A stretch of DNA of 64,000 nt from Anodontia alba (Eukaryota; Mollusca; Bivalvia; Lucinida; Lucinidae). Made by a program: the position numbers and the translations under genes. The notes beneath the pieces are model-generated. The model did not search any database, was not told the DNA's origin, and saw nothing but the letters and a program-made list of their open reading frames with translations. This document shows positions 54,780 to 64,000 of the stretch, piece after piece (the stretch's first letter is position 1; the number at the start of each line of letters is the position of its first letter). The DNA lies in the NCBI GenBank assembly GCA_964016985.1, contig OZ024823.1:131584112-131648111 (forward strand), read 5' to 3'.

Positions 54780-55740
54780 TTGAATAAAACTACTACTAAG
54801 CACAGACTCATAATTCTCATCAAAATCCTTCATGGACTAACTCCTGTACATCTTCACGATCTCCTTCCATCACTAGTGCAAGACACAATCTTACAATCTA
54901 AGAAATTCAAATCATTTTCAGAACTATCGCGCTAATACCAATTTGTTTCTAAGTTCATTTTTCCCAGCAACGATCCGTGCATTGAACGATCTCCCCGTCG
55001 AAGTCGAGGATGCGGCATCAATGGCTGCATTCAAATCACGATTAAACAAGGATCTAAACAAACCTTCTTCGTATTATAACACTGGTACACGCACAGGCCA
55101 AATTCTCCAAGCACGTCTGAGATTGGAATGTAGCTCCTTAAACGCCGACCTCTATCGCAAAAATATCGTTCCAAGTCCCACTTGTGCATGCGGAGAATTT
55201 GAAAGTGCATAACACTTTTTCTTTTTGATGTCCTAGGCTCGCACATTTTCGAAGAAGAAACTTCTCGGATCCTCTTTTAGATTATACGGTTAAAGACTTT
55301 CTCTATGGCATCCAAACTCTAACTTTTCAGGAAAACGGACAGATATTTCTTAAAGTGCAAGAGTATATAGTGAAATCCAGAAGATTTTTGTATTCCCTAG
55401 AAATGACCATGTTTGGGGAAAGGGAATCAGCCAAAATATTTTCATGTTGCCGCAAGAATTACAGCTTTGAACTGAACAAAACGCTTTGTGTTTCATTACT
55501 AATACTAAATCTATCTGTGTATCTGCTGAATTTACTAACCAGCTCACTTGCTACTTCATGTCTGTACATATGAAATGTATCACATTGCCTTCCATTCATA
55601 GATGATGCAACATATGCTGTTTGTTTCCAGGAGATGACTCAAATAATCCCTAGTGCTTACCGTCAAATCCTGTGACATATATATATCTAATGCATGTATT
55701 GTATATGTCTACTGCAAGGTCAAATAAATACAGTTTAAAC
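54780..55740 (+). mobile_element. 3' end of a non-LTR retrotransposon (LINE)
   Basis: Holds the C-terminal end of a reverse transcriptase protein and about 500 bp of 3' region ending near CAAATAAATACAGTTTAAAC. 5' truncated, as usual for LINEs. Confidence 0.75.
54800..55250 (+). pseudogene. LINE ORF2 C-terminal fragment
   Basis: LIILIKILHGLTPVHLHDLL opens the homologous part. After a stop or frame change it continues FFPATIRALNDLPVEVEDAA, then RTGQILQARLRLECSSLNAD and SPTCACGEFES, followed by a stop where family members have a His and Cys (CxCG.xE...H...C). The pattern is that following the reverse transcriptase domain in many animal LINEs. Not functional. Confidence 0.75.
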
Positions 55741-56890
55741 CAAAACTACTTCTTGCTGTTACTTTTGAAAAAGTGAGAGATGATTTGTCAATTCTTCTCG
55801 ACTGGTGAACGTTATTGTGTAACACTACCCTAGTTCTGTTCAATGCAAGAGACTGTATGGTTTTACAGATGTATTATTTATTCCAGAACATATTCAATAT
55901 TAAGTCGAAAGTTGAAAGCTTTGACACTACTGAGGTGCCAGAGACAGATTGCTGTGTCCTCCCATAGTCCAGCTTAAATAGTGAATATTAACAAGTCCCG
56001 GTCTCCATGAATAGATAAAGGCAATATATTTTTATTTTTCACAATTTGAAAGTCTCGCACTAAAACATATATTCTGTGATATCTGGAACATATATGGAGA
56101 CTAAGTATGTTCTGGAACTAGCGATAGAGTTTCTTCAATTCTTGCATTTCTATCATTTCTTGTTTTTCAACTAGCGCCGTGGACGTTATCGTCACGGCTC
56201 CCGTTGTCCCGTCAACAGTCGACTGTCAATAACAGCTTGTAAAATTTATCGGCAACCGGCCAGCATGTCTGCGCTACCTCTTTCTAGTCGCCTGACCTGA
56301 CAAAGACTTCTCAAACGCTATTTGCATTTGCAATACGAAAATATACTTAACCCAAGTACTGAAGCCACGATTAAAGCCAAACGTGACTAGCCCCGATTTG
56401 GAATTCTTACCAGGGGGTTGGGTACCACAGGTCTTAGCTCATGTCAGGGCTGTGTTCAGTAAAGCGAAACACTGGTAAATGTTTTCCAAAACCTATTTTT
56501 CATCTTCTGAACGATTATTATAAAGCCGTCTCGTGTGAACTCCAATTAGAAAATATATTTTATTCTCGTATACAGGACTTGATGTTAGATAGAAAAAAAA
56601 CTATATATCAATAATTATTAATTTAATATAGAATTAAATAGATAGAGCCTGTAATATTAACGCAGTAATCTTTCTCATATTTTTGGTTACAAACAAGCAT
56701 GCATAAAGTATATTAGCATAGACCACTATCTTGTTTTTTGCCAAAAGAGCTTGAGAATAGTTTGGGGATGTTCGCTACCTTCCGCCGAAAACTGTCACAA
56801 CTGAACGGAAAATATGCTTTTGTTTTGCGAGTAACCGCGAACGTTTCGGTCGACTGAACGCATCCCTGGTCTCAGTAGGAGAGTCCATCG
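55741..56890. other. Intergenic stretch, nothing recognised
   Basis: No family signature, splice-flanked frame or repeat partner found on either strand. Confidence 0.4.
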
Positions 56891-57151
56891 CATTAAGAAA
56901 ACATGCCTATTCAAATATATAGAAAATTTCACCTCCAATAAAAAAACTGTGATATTTTTCATATTTCTGCTCAAAACATAGATTGTGGGTACTTGTTAGA
57001 ACCGCCTCGGCGAGGCGGTTCTAACGAGTACCCACAGTCTATGTTTTTGAGCAGAAATAAGAAAAATAATGTATACCCCGTAAATCCCAGTTTTACAATA
57101 TATAAGTGGGATTTAAAGGGGTCAATATGAGATAGGCATGTTTTCGTGATG
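56891..57151 (+). mobile_element. Family A palindromic element, copy 12
   Basis: Start CATTAAGAAAACATGCC, end CATGTTTTCGTGATG. The left inner part is shortened (261 bp in total); hairpin core intact. Confidence 0.9.
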
Positions 57152-57744
57152 GGATTGGATCTTAAGGCTTTTAACATATTTTGGAACTGTGATTGCTTAA
57201 AATGTGTGGCATTTCTAAAAAAAGTTTCCATATTTCTGTGCTGATTAGATTTAAATTAGCTGTAAACATTGTCATTAGTCTATCATTTTCGTCTGTCGAT
57301 TCGGCACTATAATAGAGCATTAGGCTGAAGAAATCGTCTTATCGGGTAAAATCATTTCAAGTGGAGGTCTGGTCACTTAAGTTTTCATCAGTGGAGTAGA
57401 CTGTTTACAAGTTACAGAGAATCGCAACGTTTTCGAAGACACGACCGCCCAAAGCCCGTCCGCTAGATAAATATATATGAGCACAGAAGAATTTGGCAAG
57501 ACTACCTTCTTACAAACCTTCGCTACATTGTCTGGGTTTTATAGGTACAAAGCCAATAAACAATGAAGTTAAAAAGAAATGCAGGGTAAACTTTGTGCTA
57601 AATTTAAATACTGTATCAAAAGGTATCTAAAATATTTTCATATGATTTTAAAGCAACACCTTTATTGAACAAACCCAAAATTTCATTAGCTTGTGACTAA
57701 ACATTCGTCAGTAATTGAAGCGCATTGGAAACTACCCCATAACT
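57152..57744. other. Intergenic stretch, nothing recognised
   Basis: Lies between family A copies 12 and 13; no gene or repeat seen. Confidence 0.4.
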
Positions 57745-58023
57745 CATTACGAAAACACGCCTATTCAAATATATTGAAAATTTTACCACCAAAAAAATGA
57801 AAATGTTCAGATAAAAATTCTGATATTTTTCATATTTCTGCTCAAAACATAGATTTTGGGTACTCGTTAGAACCGCCTCGGCGAGGCGGTTCTAACGAGT
57901 ACCCACAATCTATGTTTTTGAGCAGAAATAAGAAAAATAATGTATACCCCTGTAAACCCCAGTTTTACTATATAAAAGTGGGGTTTAAGGGGGTCAAAAT
58001 TATATAGGCGTGTTTTCGTGATG
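57745..58023 (+). mobile_element. Family A palindromic element, copy 13 (reference copy)
   Basis: Best-preserved copy, 279 bp. Ends CATTACGAAAACACGCCTAT and, inverted, CATCACGAAAACACGCCTAT; the T/C difference at base 4 tells left from right. The left part has CACCAAAAAAATG and AATTCTGATATTTTTCAT. The core is a hairpin with arms of about 40 bases (TAGATT.TGGGTACTCG, TTAGAACCGCCTCG). The right part has TGTATACCCCTGTAAACCCC and a small second hairpin CCCCA...TGGGG. No target duplication is evident in any copy. Fifteen copies: eight in this orientation, seven reversed. Non-coding; the recurring frame with YNFDPLKPHFYIVKLGFTG is a translation of the right part. Confidence 0.93.
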
Positions 58024-58039
58024 TGCAAATAAAAATCGA

Positions 58040-58890
58040 TTGAATTTATCAATGCCTGGTGTGCCCTCTTCTCGCCGCTGTTGCCGCCCTTACACCCCCT
58101 TGCATTGATCCTCCTCAATGGAATTTTATTATTCTTCTAACAATGCATTTCTCAACTGGGAGAGTGGTGGGTATATTCCGGCGCCTCCGTACCCTGCTGT
58201 CCAGTTCTTCCCAGAGATGCTCAGTCGAGAACAAATTAGAACTGTATGGTGGCCAGGTCGGTTGGGTTGTTTTGGTTAGTTAGAAAGTTACGGACAAACT
58301 CTGGCTACGCGTGGCCGACCATTATCATGCTATAAAATCAGTTGACATTGCTGCACAAGAGGGACTGCAATGGGGCGTAGGACATCCCTGCGCCTTACTA
58401 TTGTTAAAATGCCCGCTATCACAATCAACTGTGATTTTACACCATAAGAAATGTCTCCCAACGGCATAATAGAACCGCCCCAATCTATCTCTCTCGACAA
58501 CGCAAGCGTCGGCAAAGCGTTCCGCACGATGTCCGTAAACGCAACGTCGACTACCTTGGCGAAACGGGACTTGTCAGCAAGAAGAACCCACTCCCTGGTC
58601 TTATCGGAAGTCTTCTGGTGGCTTGTGCCGTCAACCATGCCATACATGTACGACACATGCGACATGCCTGTCAGGGGCGGACCAACATACGGACGCCGTT
58701 CCCGAAAACCAGCCCCGCGCAATCGAATTCTCACAGTCCTGGGGTGAACGGAGCGATTATGAACGCCAACGGTAGTAAGGGCAGTTTCGATGGCAGTCAG
58801 GTGACGATTGCGAAAGTACGAGAGACGAATAAATCTGTCCTGACGTCACGTCGTCACGCGTAGATGTGCAGACCATGGTCGGTCGGCAAC
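58040..58890 (-). pseudogene. Tc1-like transposase, decayed
   Basis: From right to left on the minus strand: QDRFIRLSYFRNRHLTAIET, VRIRLRGAGFRERRPYVGPP, then DWGGSIMPLGDISYG, LTIVRRRDVLRPIAVPLVQQ, a stop in place of the residue before HDNGRPRVARVC, and EHLWEELDSRVRRRRNIPTT-like sequence in shifted frames. The order (paired-like domain, GG.SVMVWG.IS, RYRD.LRP, QDNARPH, LWDELDRRV) is that of Tc1. One catalytic aspartate context survives, but the frame is broken several times. Element ends not found. Confidence 0.85.
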
Positions 58891-59484
58891 ACGTCCTGTC
58901 TCCCTTAAACCAGTATCATTTATTAAGGACAATCTGTACAATAATATCATTGTTCGTAGGAAACATCTTGTTAATTGCTTAAAGTCAGAAAACCTTACCC
59001 TGCGTTTCTTTTTTTACTTTAGTATATCTTATGGTCCTTTTGGGACCCTTGCCCCCATTACGATTTTACTGAAACAGAAAACTGTTCAACCCAGAGCTTA
59101 GGGGTTTGTCCAGTGGCGTCTAACTCGTAATTGCACGTGAACAGACTCGATCAGACCAGGTCTGATTTTTTTTGTCTGTTGTTTGTTTCTCAATTCCCTC
59201 GCCAAAGTTTGAGATGATCAAGTTTTCTTTGTTTTCTGTTTACTTTGATAGATATATGTGAACTGATTCGTGTATAGTCAAGCGTTACAAGTGGGTGCTT
59301 CTATTGTGAATCTTCTTCGTGTGCCTATTTTGTCTCTATTTCCACGTTCTCTTTTCGACGAAGTGCTGTGTTATGTTGTTATTTCATATTTATCTTTATC
59401 CCGTGGCATGGGAGGTTTTGTTCTGTGATTGTCTGCATTTCCTGCGTATATCCATATTTCAGTTGTAACATACATGTACATTCG
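58891..59484. other. Intergenic stretch with a weak family C module
   Basis: 59290-59470 has TATCTTTATCCCGTGGCATG and TTTTGTTCTGTGATTGTC in the order of the family C non-coding module, strongly diverged. Nothing else recognised. Confidence 0.4.
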
Positions 59485-59828
59485 AACTTCTATGGCTCAA
59501 ACGTCTAAGGGACCATAGAAAATTGTTTGAGACATGGGTAGTTGGAGCCACTGAGGTTTATCATGGTGCCAAGTCAGGAAGCAAATAGCGATAATTAAGG
59601 GATTTTTTTCTATTTTCTTCACTCTGATTGTATATTGAGTGTACTCATTAGGATCGCCTCGATAAGGCAATTCTAATCAGTACACACAACAAACAATTTC
59701 ATGAAAAAATACGAAAACTTTCCTAAATATTTGTTTTCTTAAGTTATCGGAAGAATTTCGTAGGGACTCAAAAACGAGTTCGCATTAGCCATGGTAAACG
59801 AGCCATCGGTGTTCGAGCTATTGAGGCT
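59485..59828. mobile_element. Family B palindromic miniature element, copy 2
   Basis: Ends AACTTCTATGGCTCAAACG and, inverted, CAGCCTCAATAGCTCGAACA. The core hairpin GTGTACTCATTAGGATCGCC has several unpaired changes, so it is older than copy 1. Confidence 0.75.
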
Positions 59829-59967
59829 GGACTGAAAATTGCGGGGCGTTAATGTTTATTTATATGCACGCCTTTCTGTAAAAAGCAGTGGTCTGCCATG
59901 AGTACTACATGTCGGAGAGTTTAAGTTTGGGTAAACAATCGAGTTTGTACACCAGTACAACTTGGAG

Positions 59968-60175
59968 ATTGATCATGAAATATTTTCTACGGTCATTCTC
60001 TCCCTTCCGCTGATTCAAGAAGGGCAGTTGTCAGTTTCTCGCGAAAGAATGTGCACAATACTGGTTAACCGCTTAGAGGACTAAGCCTGCCCAGTAAACG
60101 TGTGGTTAGCTAAACTGACCGCGCTCGACATGACCCCATTGGGTTGACTGGGCCGTAAAACCTCAACACAACAAA
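59968..60175 (+). repeat. SINE family D copy, head missing
   Basis: Body from GATTGATCATGAAATATTTT to GTAAAACCTCAACACAACAA, close to 22408-22620. Confidence 0.75.
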
Positions 60176-60364
60176 CACCAGTACAACTACATCACTCTGT
60201 TCATTAATATAGCAGATTACCCGGACATAAGACTAAACACTAAAAACATAATATAAACTATACGTAACACGTATATACAACAGAAGCCTCACTTTATCGA
60301 TCTTGTGCAAAATACAAATACCATTTAACTCATTTATGTCTAGCGTCCCATAAAAGGGACATTT

Positions 60365-60432
60365 GCAAACAGTGTAGACCCAGATCAGAGGCCGCAGAAC
60401 GAGGCGTCTGATCAGGGTATACATTATTTGCA
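60365..60432. repeat. Diverged hairpin related to 48334-48538
   Basis: GCAAACAGTGTAGACCCAGA, GCGTCTGATCAGGGTATAC; a further one lies at 63210-63295. Confidence 0.55.
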
Positions 60433-60987
60433 GTAACTACAGCAATTACCATAAAAACATGGTAATAATAAAAAACGAACTAAACACTCCAGTTATTAAT
60501 GGACACGTCCAAGCAGCTGAGGTAGAAGAATTCACTCGGCATAAATGGGTTTAACAGTACACTCATATATTTCAGAAAGTGTCCCCAATCTGCATATGAA
60601 GTTTAAATGAGAAGAGGGTCCTTGCTCTTTGCCATATACAAACGGCGAAGTCCAATATCCACGTGTGAATCCGGAGAGTCTCATCCAGGCATTCTCTGGT
60701 CGTCCATATTTACAGTATCCAGTGGTTCTGCAGGCGGGTAATAAAAACCTTCATTAGACCGCACAGATGTATATGTCAAATAGGACCTTCTTTGCTTGCA
60801 TATTGAACAACGATCATTTTACATTTTGTCCATCAATTAAGAAGCTATACATGAAATATTTTATTGTGTAATAGTGAAAAAAAAAACCTTAAAGGAAAGG
60901 GATACACTTTTTAGATTTTCCGCCTTTTTGTACAAGGGATGCAACTTTTGAGACTTTTGTTTACTCTTCCGCACATCAAGCTCTTCT
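60433..60987. other. Intergenic stretch, nothing recognised
   Basis: No gene or repeat partner seen. Confidence 0.4.
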
Positions 60988-61064
60988 TAAAAGGGGTCTA
61001 CTTTAAAAGGTAAGGATTTGCTCCCCGTGGGAGCAAATTCTTTCCTTTTGGAGAAGACCCTTTT
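60988..61064. repeat. Imperfect 77 bp hairpin
   Basis: AAAAGGGGTCT...GGATTTGCTCC and GGGAGCAAATTC...AGACCCTTTT meet at CCGT. No copy elsewhere in the window. Confidence 0.75.
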
Positions 61065-61080
61065 ATCAGAATGGAGGCAA

Positions 61081-61330
61081 CACCAAGAAAACATGCCTGT
61101 ATAATTTTCACCCCCTTAAACCCCACTTTTATATAGTAAAAACTGAGGTTTACAGGGGTATACATTATTTTTCTTATTTCTGATAAAAAAAACGCCGAGA
61201 CGGTTCTAATGAGTACCCATAATCTATGTTCTGAGCAGAAAGATGAAAAATATCAGAATTTTTACCTGAAATTTTTCAGTTTTTGGTGATAAAATTTTCA
61301 GTATATTTGAATAGGCATGTTTTCCTAATG
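61081..61330 (-). mobile_element. Family A element, copy 14, one hairpin arm lost
   Basis: Reverse orientation; start CACCAAGAAAACATGCC, end GCATGTTTTCCTAATG. The first core arm is deleted up to AACGCCGAG, leaving a single arm. Confidence 0.85.
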
Positions 61331-61549
61331 ATTCAAATAATTTTAAACCCCATGCGTTTTCGTCACAAAATAAGTATCACTACGCAAGTATGACGTTCTA
61401 CCTTCGCTAACACAATGTAACTAATTGCTTGAAAGAGTTGCTTCCTCTGAAAATATGTCTACTCGCTCGTATATGTCACTTCTCCCGTATAAATTCATTC
61501 TCAATTGTAGACGATGTCACTGTTTGCTCAGGATAGATACAGGTGTTTC

Positions 61550-61740
61550 CTACACTCTTCTATTCAGTTGATAAGCTTCTATCATAAACAATACTACTGC
61601 TAACATCTTCGTCACAAAGGCTACGGTATATAACAGGACACAGTATGGGAAACCCATGTCAAAGCCGTCAAGTTTACTGCGCTCTACAGAAGTGTTTGTC
61701 ATGACATAGTAAATCGATAGAATGACGAGCATGAGGCCAG
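61550..61740 (-). CDS. Terminal exon of an unidentified membrane protein
   Basis: A textbook acceptor (a T-rich tract of about 20 bases then CTTCAG) at 61741 opens a frame in phase 1 that reads GLMLVILSIYYVMTNTS, DGFDMGFPYCVLLYTVAFVT and KMLAVVLFMIEAYQLNRRV, then TAG at 61550. It has two hydrophobic segments, the second about 24 residues long and followed by a short basic tail. The layout (end of one membrane segment, extracellular loop, last membrane segment, short tail) is like four-pass proteins of the claudin/PMP22 type, but I see no diagnostic motif. Upstream exons are not found between 61760 and 64000. The gene would lie upstream of MAO in the same orientation. Confidence 0.5.
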
Positions 61741-61971
61741 CTGAAGAAAAAAAAAAAAGAAAAATAATTGTATTACTCTCCCGACAAACGCAGCCGAAGC
61801 AGAGCGATGTTTCTTTTTTCTAGAAAATAGGCTTTTTTATTTTTAAAAAATTTAATTCCTATTTTCTTCAAAGGCATAAAGATGATTTCCTGTAAAAATA
61901 AGAAAATATTCAGAAATGGTATATGCTGCCCACACAGGGGAATGATGATACACCTGATAGATGTTGTAGCA

Positions 61972-62250
61972 CATTACGAAAACACGCCTATTCAAATATA
62001 TAGAAAATTTCACCTCCAAAAACTGAAAATTTCCAGATAATAAACTCTGATATTTTTCATATTTCTGCTCAAAACATAGATTGTGGGTACTCGTTAGAAC
62101 CGCCTCGGCAAGGCGGTTCTAACGAGTATCCACAATCTATGTTTTTGAGCAGAAATAAGAAAAATAATGTATACCCCTGTAAACCCCAGTTTTACTATAT
62201 AAAAGTGGAGTTTAAGGGGGTCAAAATTATATAGGTATGTTTTCGTGATG
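61972..62250 (+). mobile_element. Family A palindromic element, copy 15
   Basis: CATTACGAAAACACGCC start, TATGTTTTCGTGATG end, with the core apex CCTCGGCAAGG carrying one mismatch. If the membrane-protein gene extends to the right, the element lies in its intron. Confidence 0.9.
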
Positions 62251-62419
62251 AATTTGCAAAGGGACTCAAATTTTGCTGACAGGAAGATGCCTTCTGGTTT
62301 TTGAAACTTTCGGAAACCGGCGCTCTCCTGAGAACAAGTAAATTGCTCTAAAAGGGATCTAACTATTTCTTTTAAGGTGAATTCGTACATTGTCAGGGCC
62401 TGCAACTCCCTAAAACTGT

Positions 62420-62625
62420 TTCTGCGTCCACTTAGGAAAGAGGCCTATTCTAAACAGAAAGAATGTTTGTCTGTCTGTAGTTTGTTTCATATATGTCTTT
62501 TGTGTTGTTTTTATTTGTTCGTCATCTCTCTTTCTTTTGGTGCCTGGAGAGGACTGTGCTTAGTGAGTGTGGCCTTTTCTGTTTATCTTCACTTATATTC
62601 TATTAGGAATAATAACAATAGAAAC
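62420..62625 (+). repeat. Family C non-coding module
   Basis: TTTGTTCGTCATCTCTCTTTC, TTTTGGTGCCTGGAGAGG, TGTGCTTAGTGAGTGTGGCC and TATCTTCACTTATATTCT, the order of the other modules. Confidence 0.6.
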
Positions 62626-62662
62626 AATAGAAAACGAGGCTTTTAAATTGCAAAAAAAAATT

Positions 62663-62690
62663 TTATTATTATTATTATTATTATTATTAC
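62663..62690. repeat. ATT microsatellite
   Basis: Nine tandem trinucleotides. Confidence 0.95.
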
Positions 62691-63499
62691 TTTAATTTAT
62701 ATTCATGTCCATGAATTTACAGACTTTAAGACTGGTCATACGAAAACATGTAAATGTTACATGCCTATGACCAATTCCTAGCGGCCCTACTGAACAGCTA
62801 CTTAACAGCCACTTAACATAATAAGGATCTTTGATTGTTGCAGTAACGAGTTTTCATTGTAGTTATATCAGTTTTAGATAAGGTACGTATAGGAAGTGGT
62901 GGGAAATCTGTAGAACTTGCTGCCATTTGTCAAAGCCCAAGGGTGGGGTATGGGGCATATTTAACAGTCAAAAATTTCTCTAAATTTTTTTTTTCAAATA
63001 AATGGGGGTTACTCTTTAAGGAAACGGTTGCTCAGAAATAAAGCAAATTACTTCATGAAGAAGAGCGCCTAATGAGAAGGCAGACTCAACAGTAATTTCC
63101 GTCGAGCGTGTATCCATTTGCCTTTCATATATATGCCTTACAGATAAATGATATGTTAGAAATATCTGTTATATACAATAACATCTCTCTTTCTTAAAGT
63201 TTCAATAGTTTAAACCATTGTAGTCTGGAGACCCCTAAATGGGCATCTGGTAGAACGCGGCGTCTGATCAGGGTCTCCACTGTTGGCAAGTAGTTCAGTC
63301 TAGGAATATCTAAATCACATAGCCTGTTATACCTAAAATCGAAATTAGAAGCTTCCAACATATAGTGTGGGGCAGTTCATTCATTCTACAACGGGTTAAT
63401 GCTATTGAACTGTGTACAGGTACTAACGTCATGAAAGGTAACAAAACGCAAGATTACGCTAAAGAAAAGGAAAAAAAAAACATTCCGTAAAGGTGTTTG
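62691..63499. other. Stretch with one diverged hairpin, no gene seen
   Basis: Apart from the hairpin relic at 63210-63295 nothing is recognised. Confidence 0.4.
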
Positions 63500-63600
63500 T
63501 TTGTTTGTTTTAAGGTTTTACGGCCCAGTCATCCCATTGGGGTCATGTCGAGCGCGAATAGTTTACCTAATCGCACTTTTTCCTAGACATGCCCCCGTAA
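63500..63600 (-). repeat. SINE family D, 3' fragment
   Basis: On the plus strand AAGGTTTTACGGCCCAGTCA, CCCATTGGGGTCATGTCGAG, the reverse of the D body end. Confidence 0.7.
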
Positions 63601-63740
63601 AGGTAACAAATCTCATCTTCCTCTTATAACGATAATAAACATAGGCTGATCAACACGTACAATCTACAAAATCATTCGTATTTGCAGAATACATGACATA
63701 AAATGCGACTTGTATATAAGGGTTGGTCAATAAATATGAA

Positions 63741-64000
63741 GGTAGCCGATCTATGAAAGGCTTGGTCAGGAAGTATGAAGGGAGCTGATCAATGAAAAAG
63801 TTGACCAGTGAGTATGAAGGGAGTCGATCTATGGAAGGGTTGGTCAGGAAGTATGAAGGGAGCTGATCAATGAAAGAGTTGGCCAGTGAGTATGAGGGAG
63901 TCGATCTGTGAAAGGGTTGGTCAGGAAGTATGAAGAGAGCTGATCGATGAAAGAGTTGGCCAGTGAGTATGAAGGTAGCCGATCTATGAAAGGGTTGGTC
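63741..64000. repeat. Minisatellite of alternating 39 bp units (78 bp higher-order repeat), runs off the window
   Basis: Type 1 units (GGTAGCCGATCTATGAAAGG...GGTTGGTCAGGAAGTATGAA) at 63741-63779 and 63819-63857 alternate with type 2 units (GGGAGCTGATCAATGAAA...GTTGGCCAGTGAGTATGAA) at 63780-63818 and 63858 on. One later unit lost a base. At least six and a half units are seen, and the array continues past 64000. Confidence 0.93.

Noticed and set aside
27689..62405. A recurring 50-residue peptide with YNFDPLKPHFYIVKLGFTG at many sites
   Set aside because: It is the translation of the right half of family A on one strand; frames start and stop at different points and continue through the hairpin, so no conserved gene is implied.

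Overview
This is animal nuclear DNA: AT-rich, with no bacterial-style gene packing, short exons separated by introns of 1.6 to 16.6 kb, and more than half of the bases in recognisable repeats. The repeats (short tRNA-headed elements, arrays that end in an AGCTCA...TGAGCT hairpin, palindromic miniature elements, reverse-transcriptase fragments) look like those of bivalve mollusc genomes. I infer a bivalve or close lophotrochozoan; the sequence alone cannot name the species.

One gene dominates. Eight coding exons of a monoamine oxidase (MAO) lie on the minus strand from 54057 (start codon) down to 2458. They encode residues 1-309, and the rest lies beyond the left edge. Every splice junction is GT-AG and in phase. 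Residue numbering agrees with human MAO-B at Gln206 and Lys296, which implies no net length change across this part. The FAD-binding residues are kept, but two residues lining the substrate cavity (171 and 199) read as glycine. A second gene is represented by one terminal exon of an unidentified membrane protein (61740-61550, minus).

The rest is intronic and intergenic repeat. A roughly 280 bp element with a perfect central hairpin (called family A here) occurs 15 times. A second family (B, two copies) shares that hairpin core but has different ends. Other contents are a decayed Merlin transposon beside MAO exon 5, a deleted mariner beside MAO exon 4, a Tc1 remnant, several hairpin or foldback miniature elements with target duplications, a retroelement family with a YLDD reverse-transcriptase fragment (family C), a LINE 3' end, a tRNA-headed SINE (five copies), long tandem arrays of 140, 180 and 450 bp units, and microsatellites.

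Two loci stand out. (1) 39367-42447 is a 3.08 kb element bounded by inverted repeats made of tandem GGGTCGTTTCGG-type subunits and an exact 8 bp target duplication. Inside is an intronless 332-codon gene with a CCAAT box, a TATA box and, 14 nt after its stop codon, a perfect match to the histone mRNA 3' stem-loop consensus. The same element carries a CxxC/CxxC zinc-finger fragment that suggests a Mutator-like origin. (2) 50074-51088 is a miniature LTR retroelement (TRIM) in tandem: four LTRs of about 225 bp, proline-type primer sites, an 83 bp internal region with a polypurine tract, and a tRNA-like A-box/B-box promoter inside each LTR. It sits in a family A copy with a CTAT target duplication.
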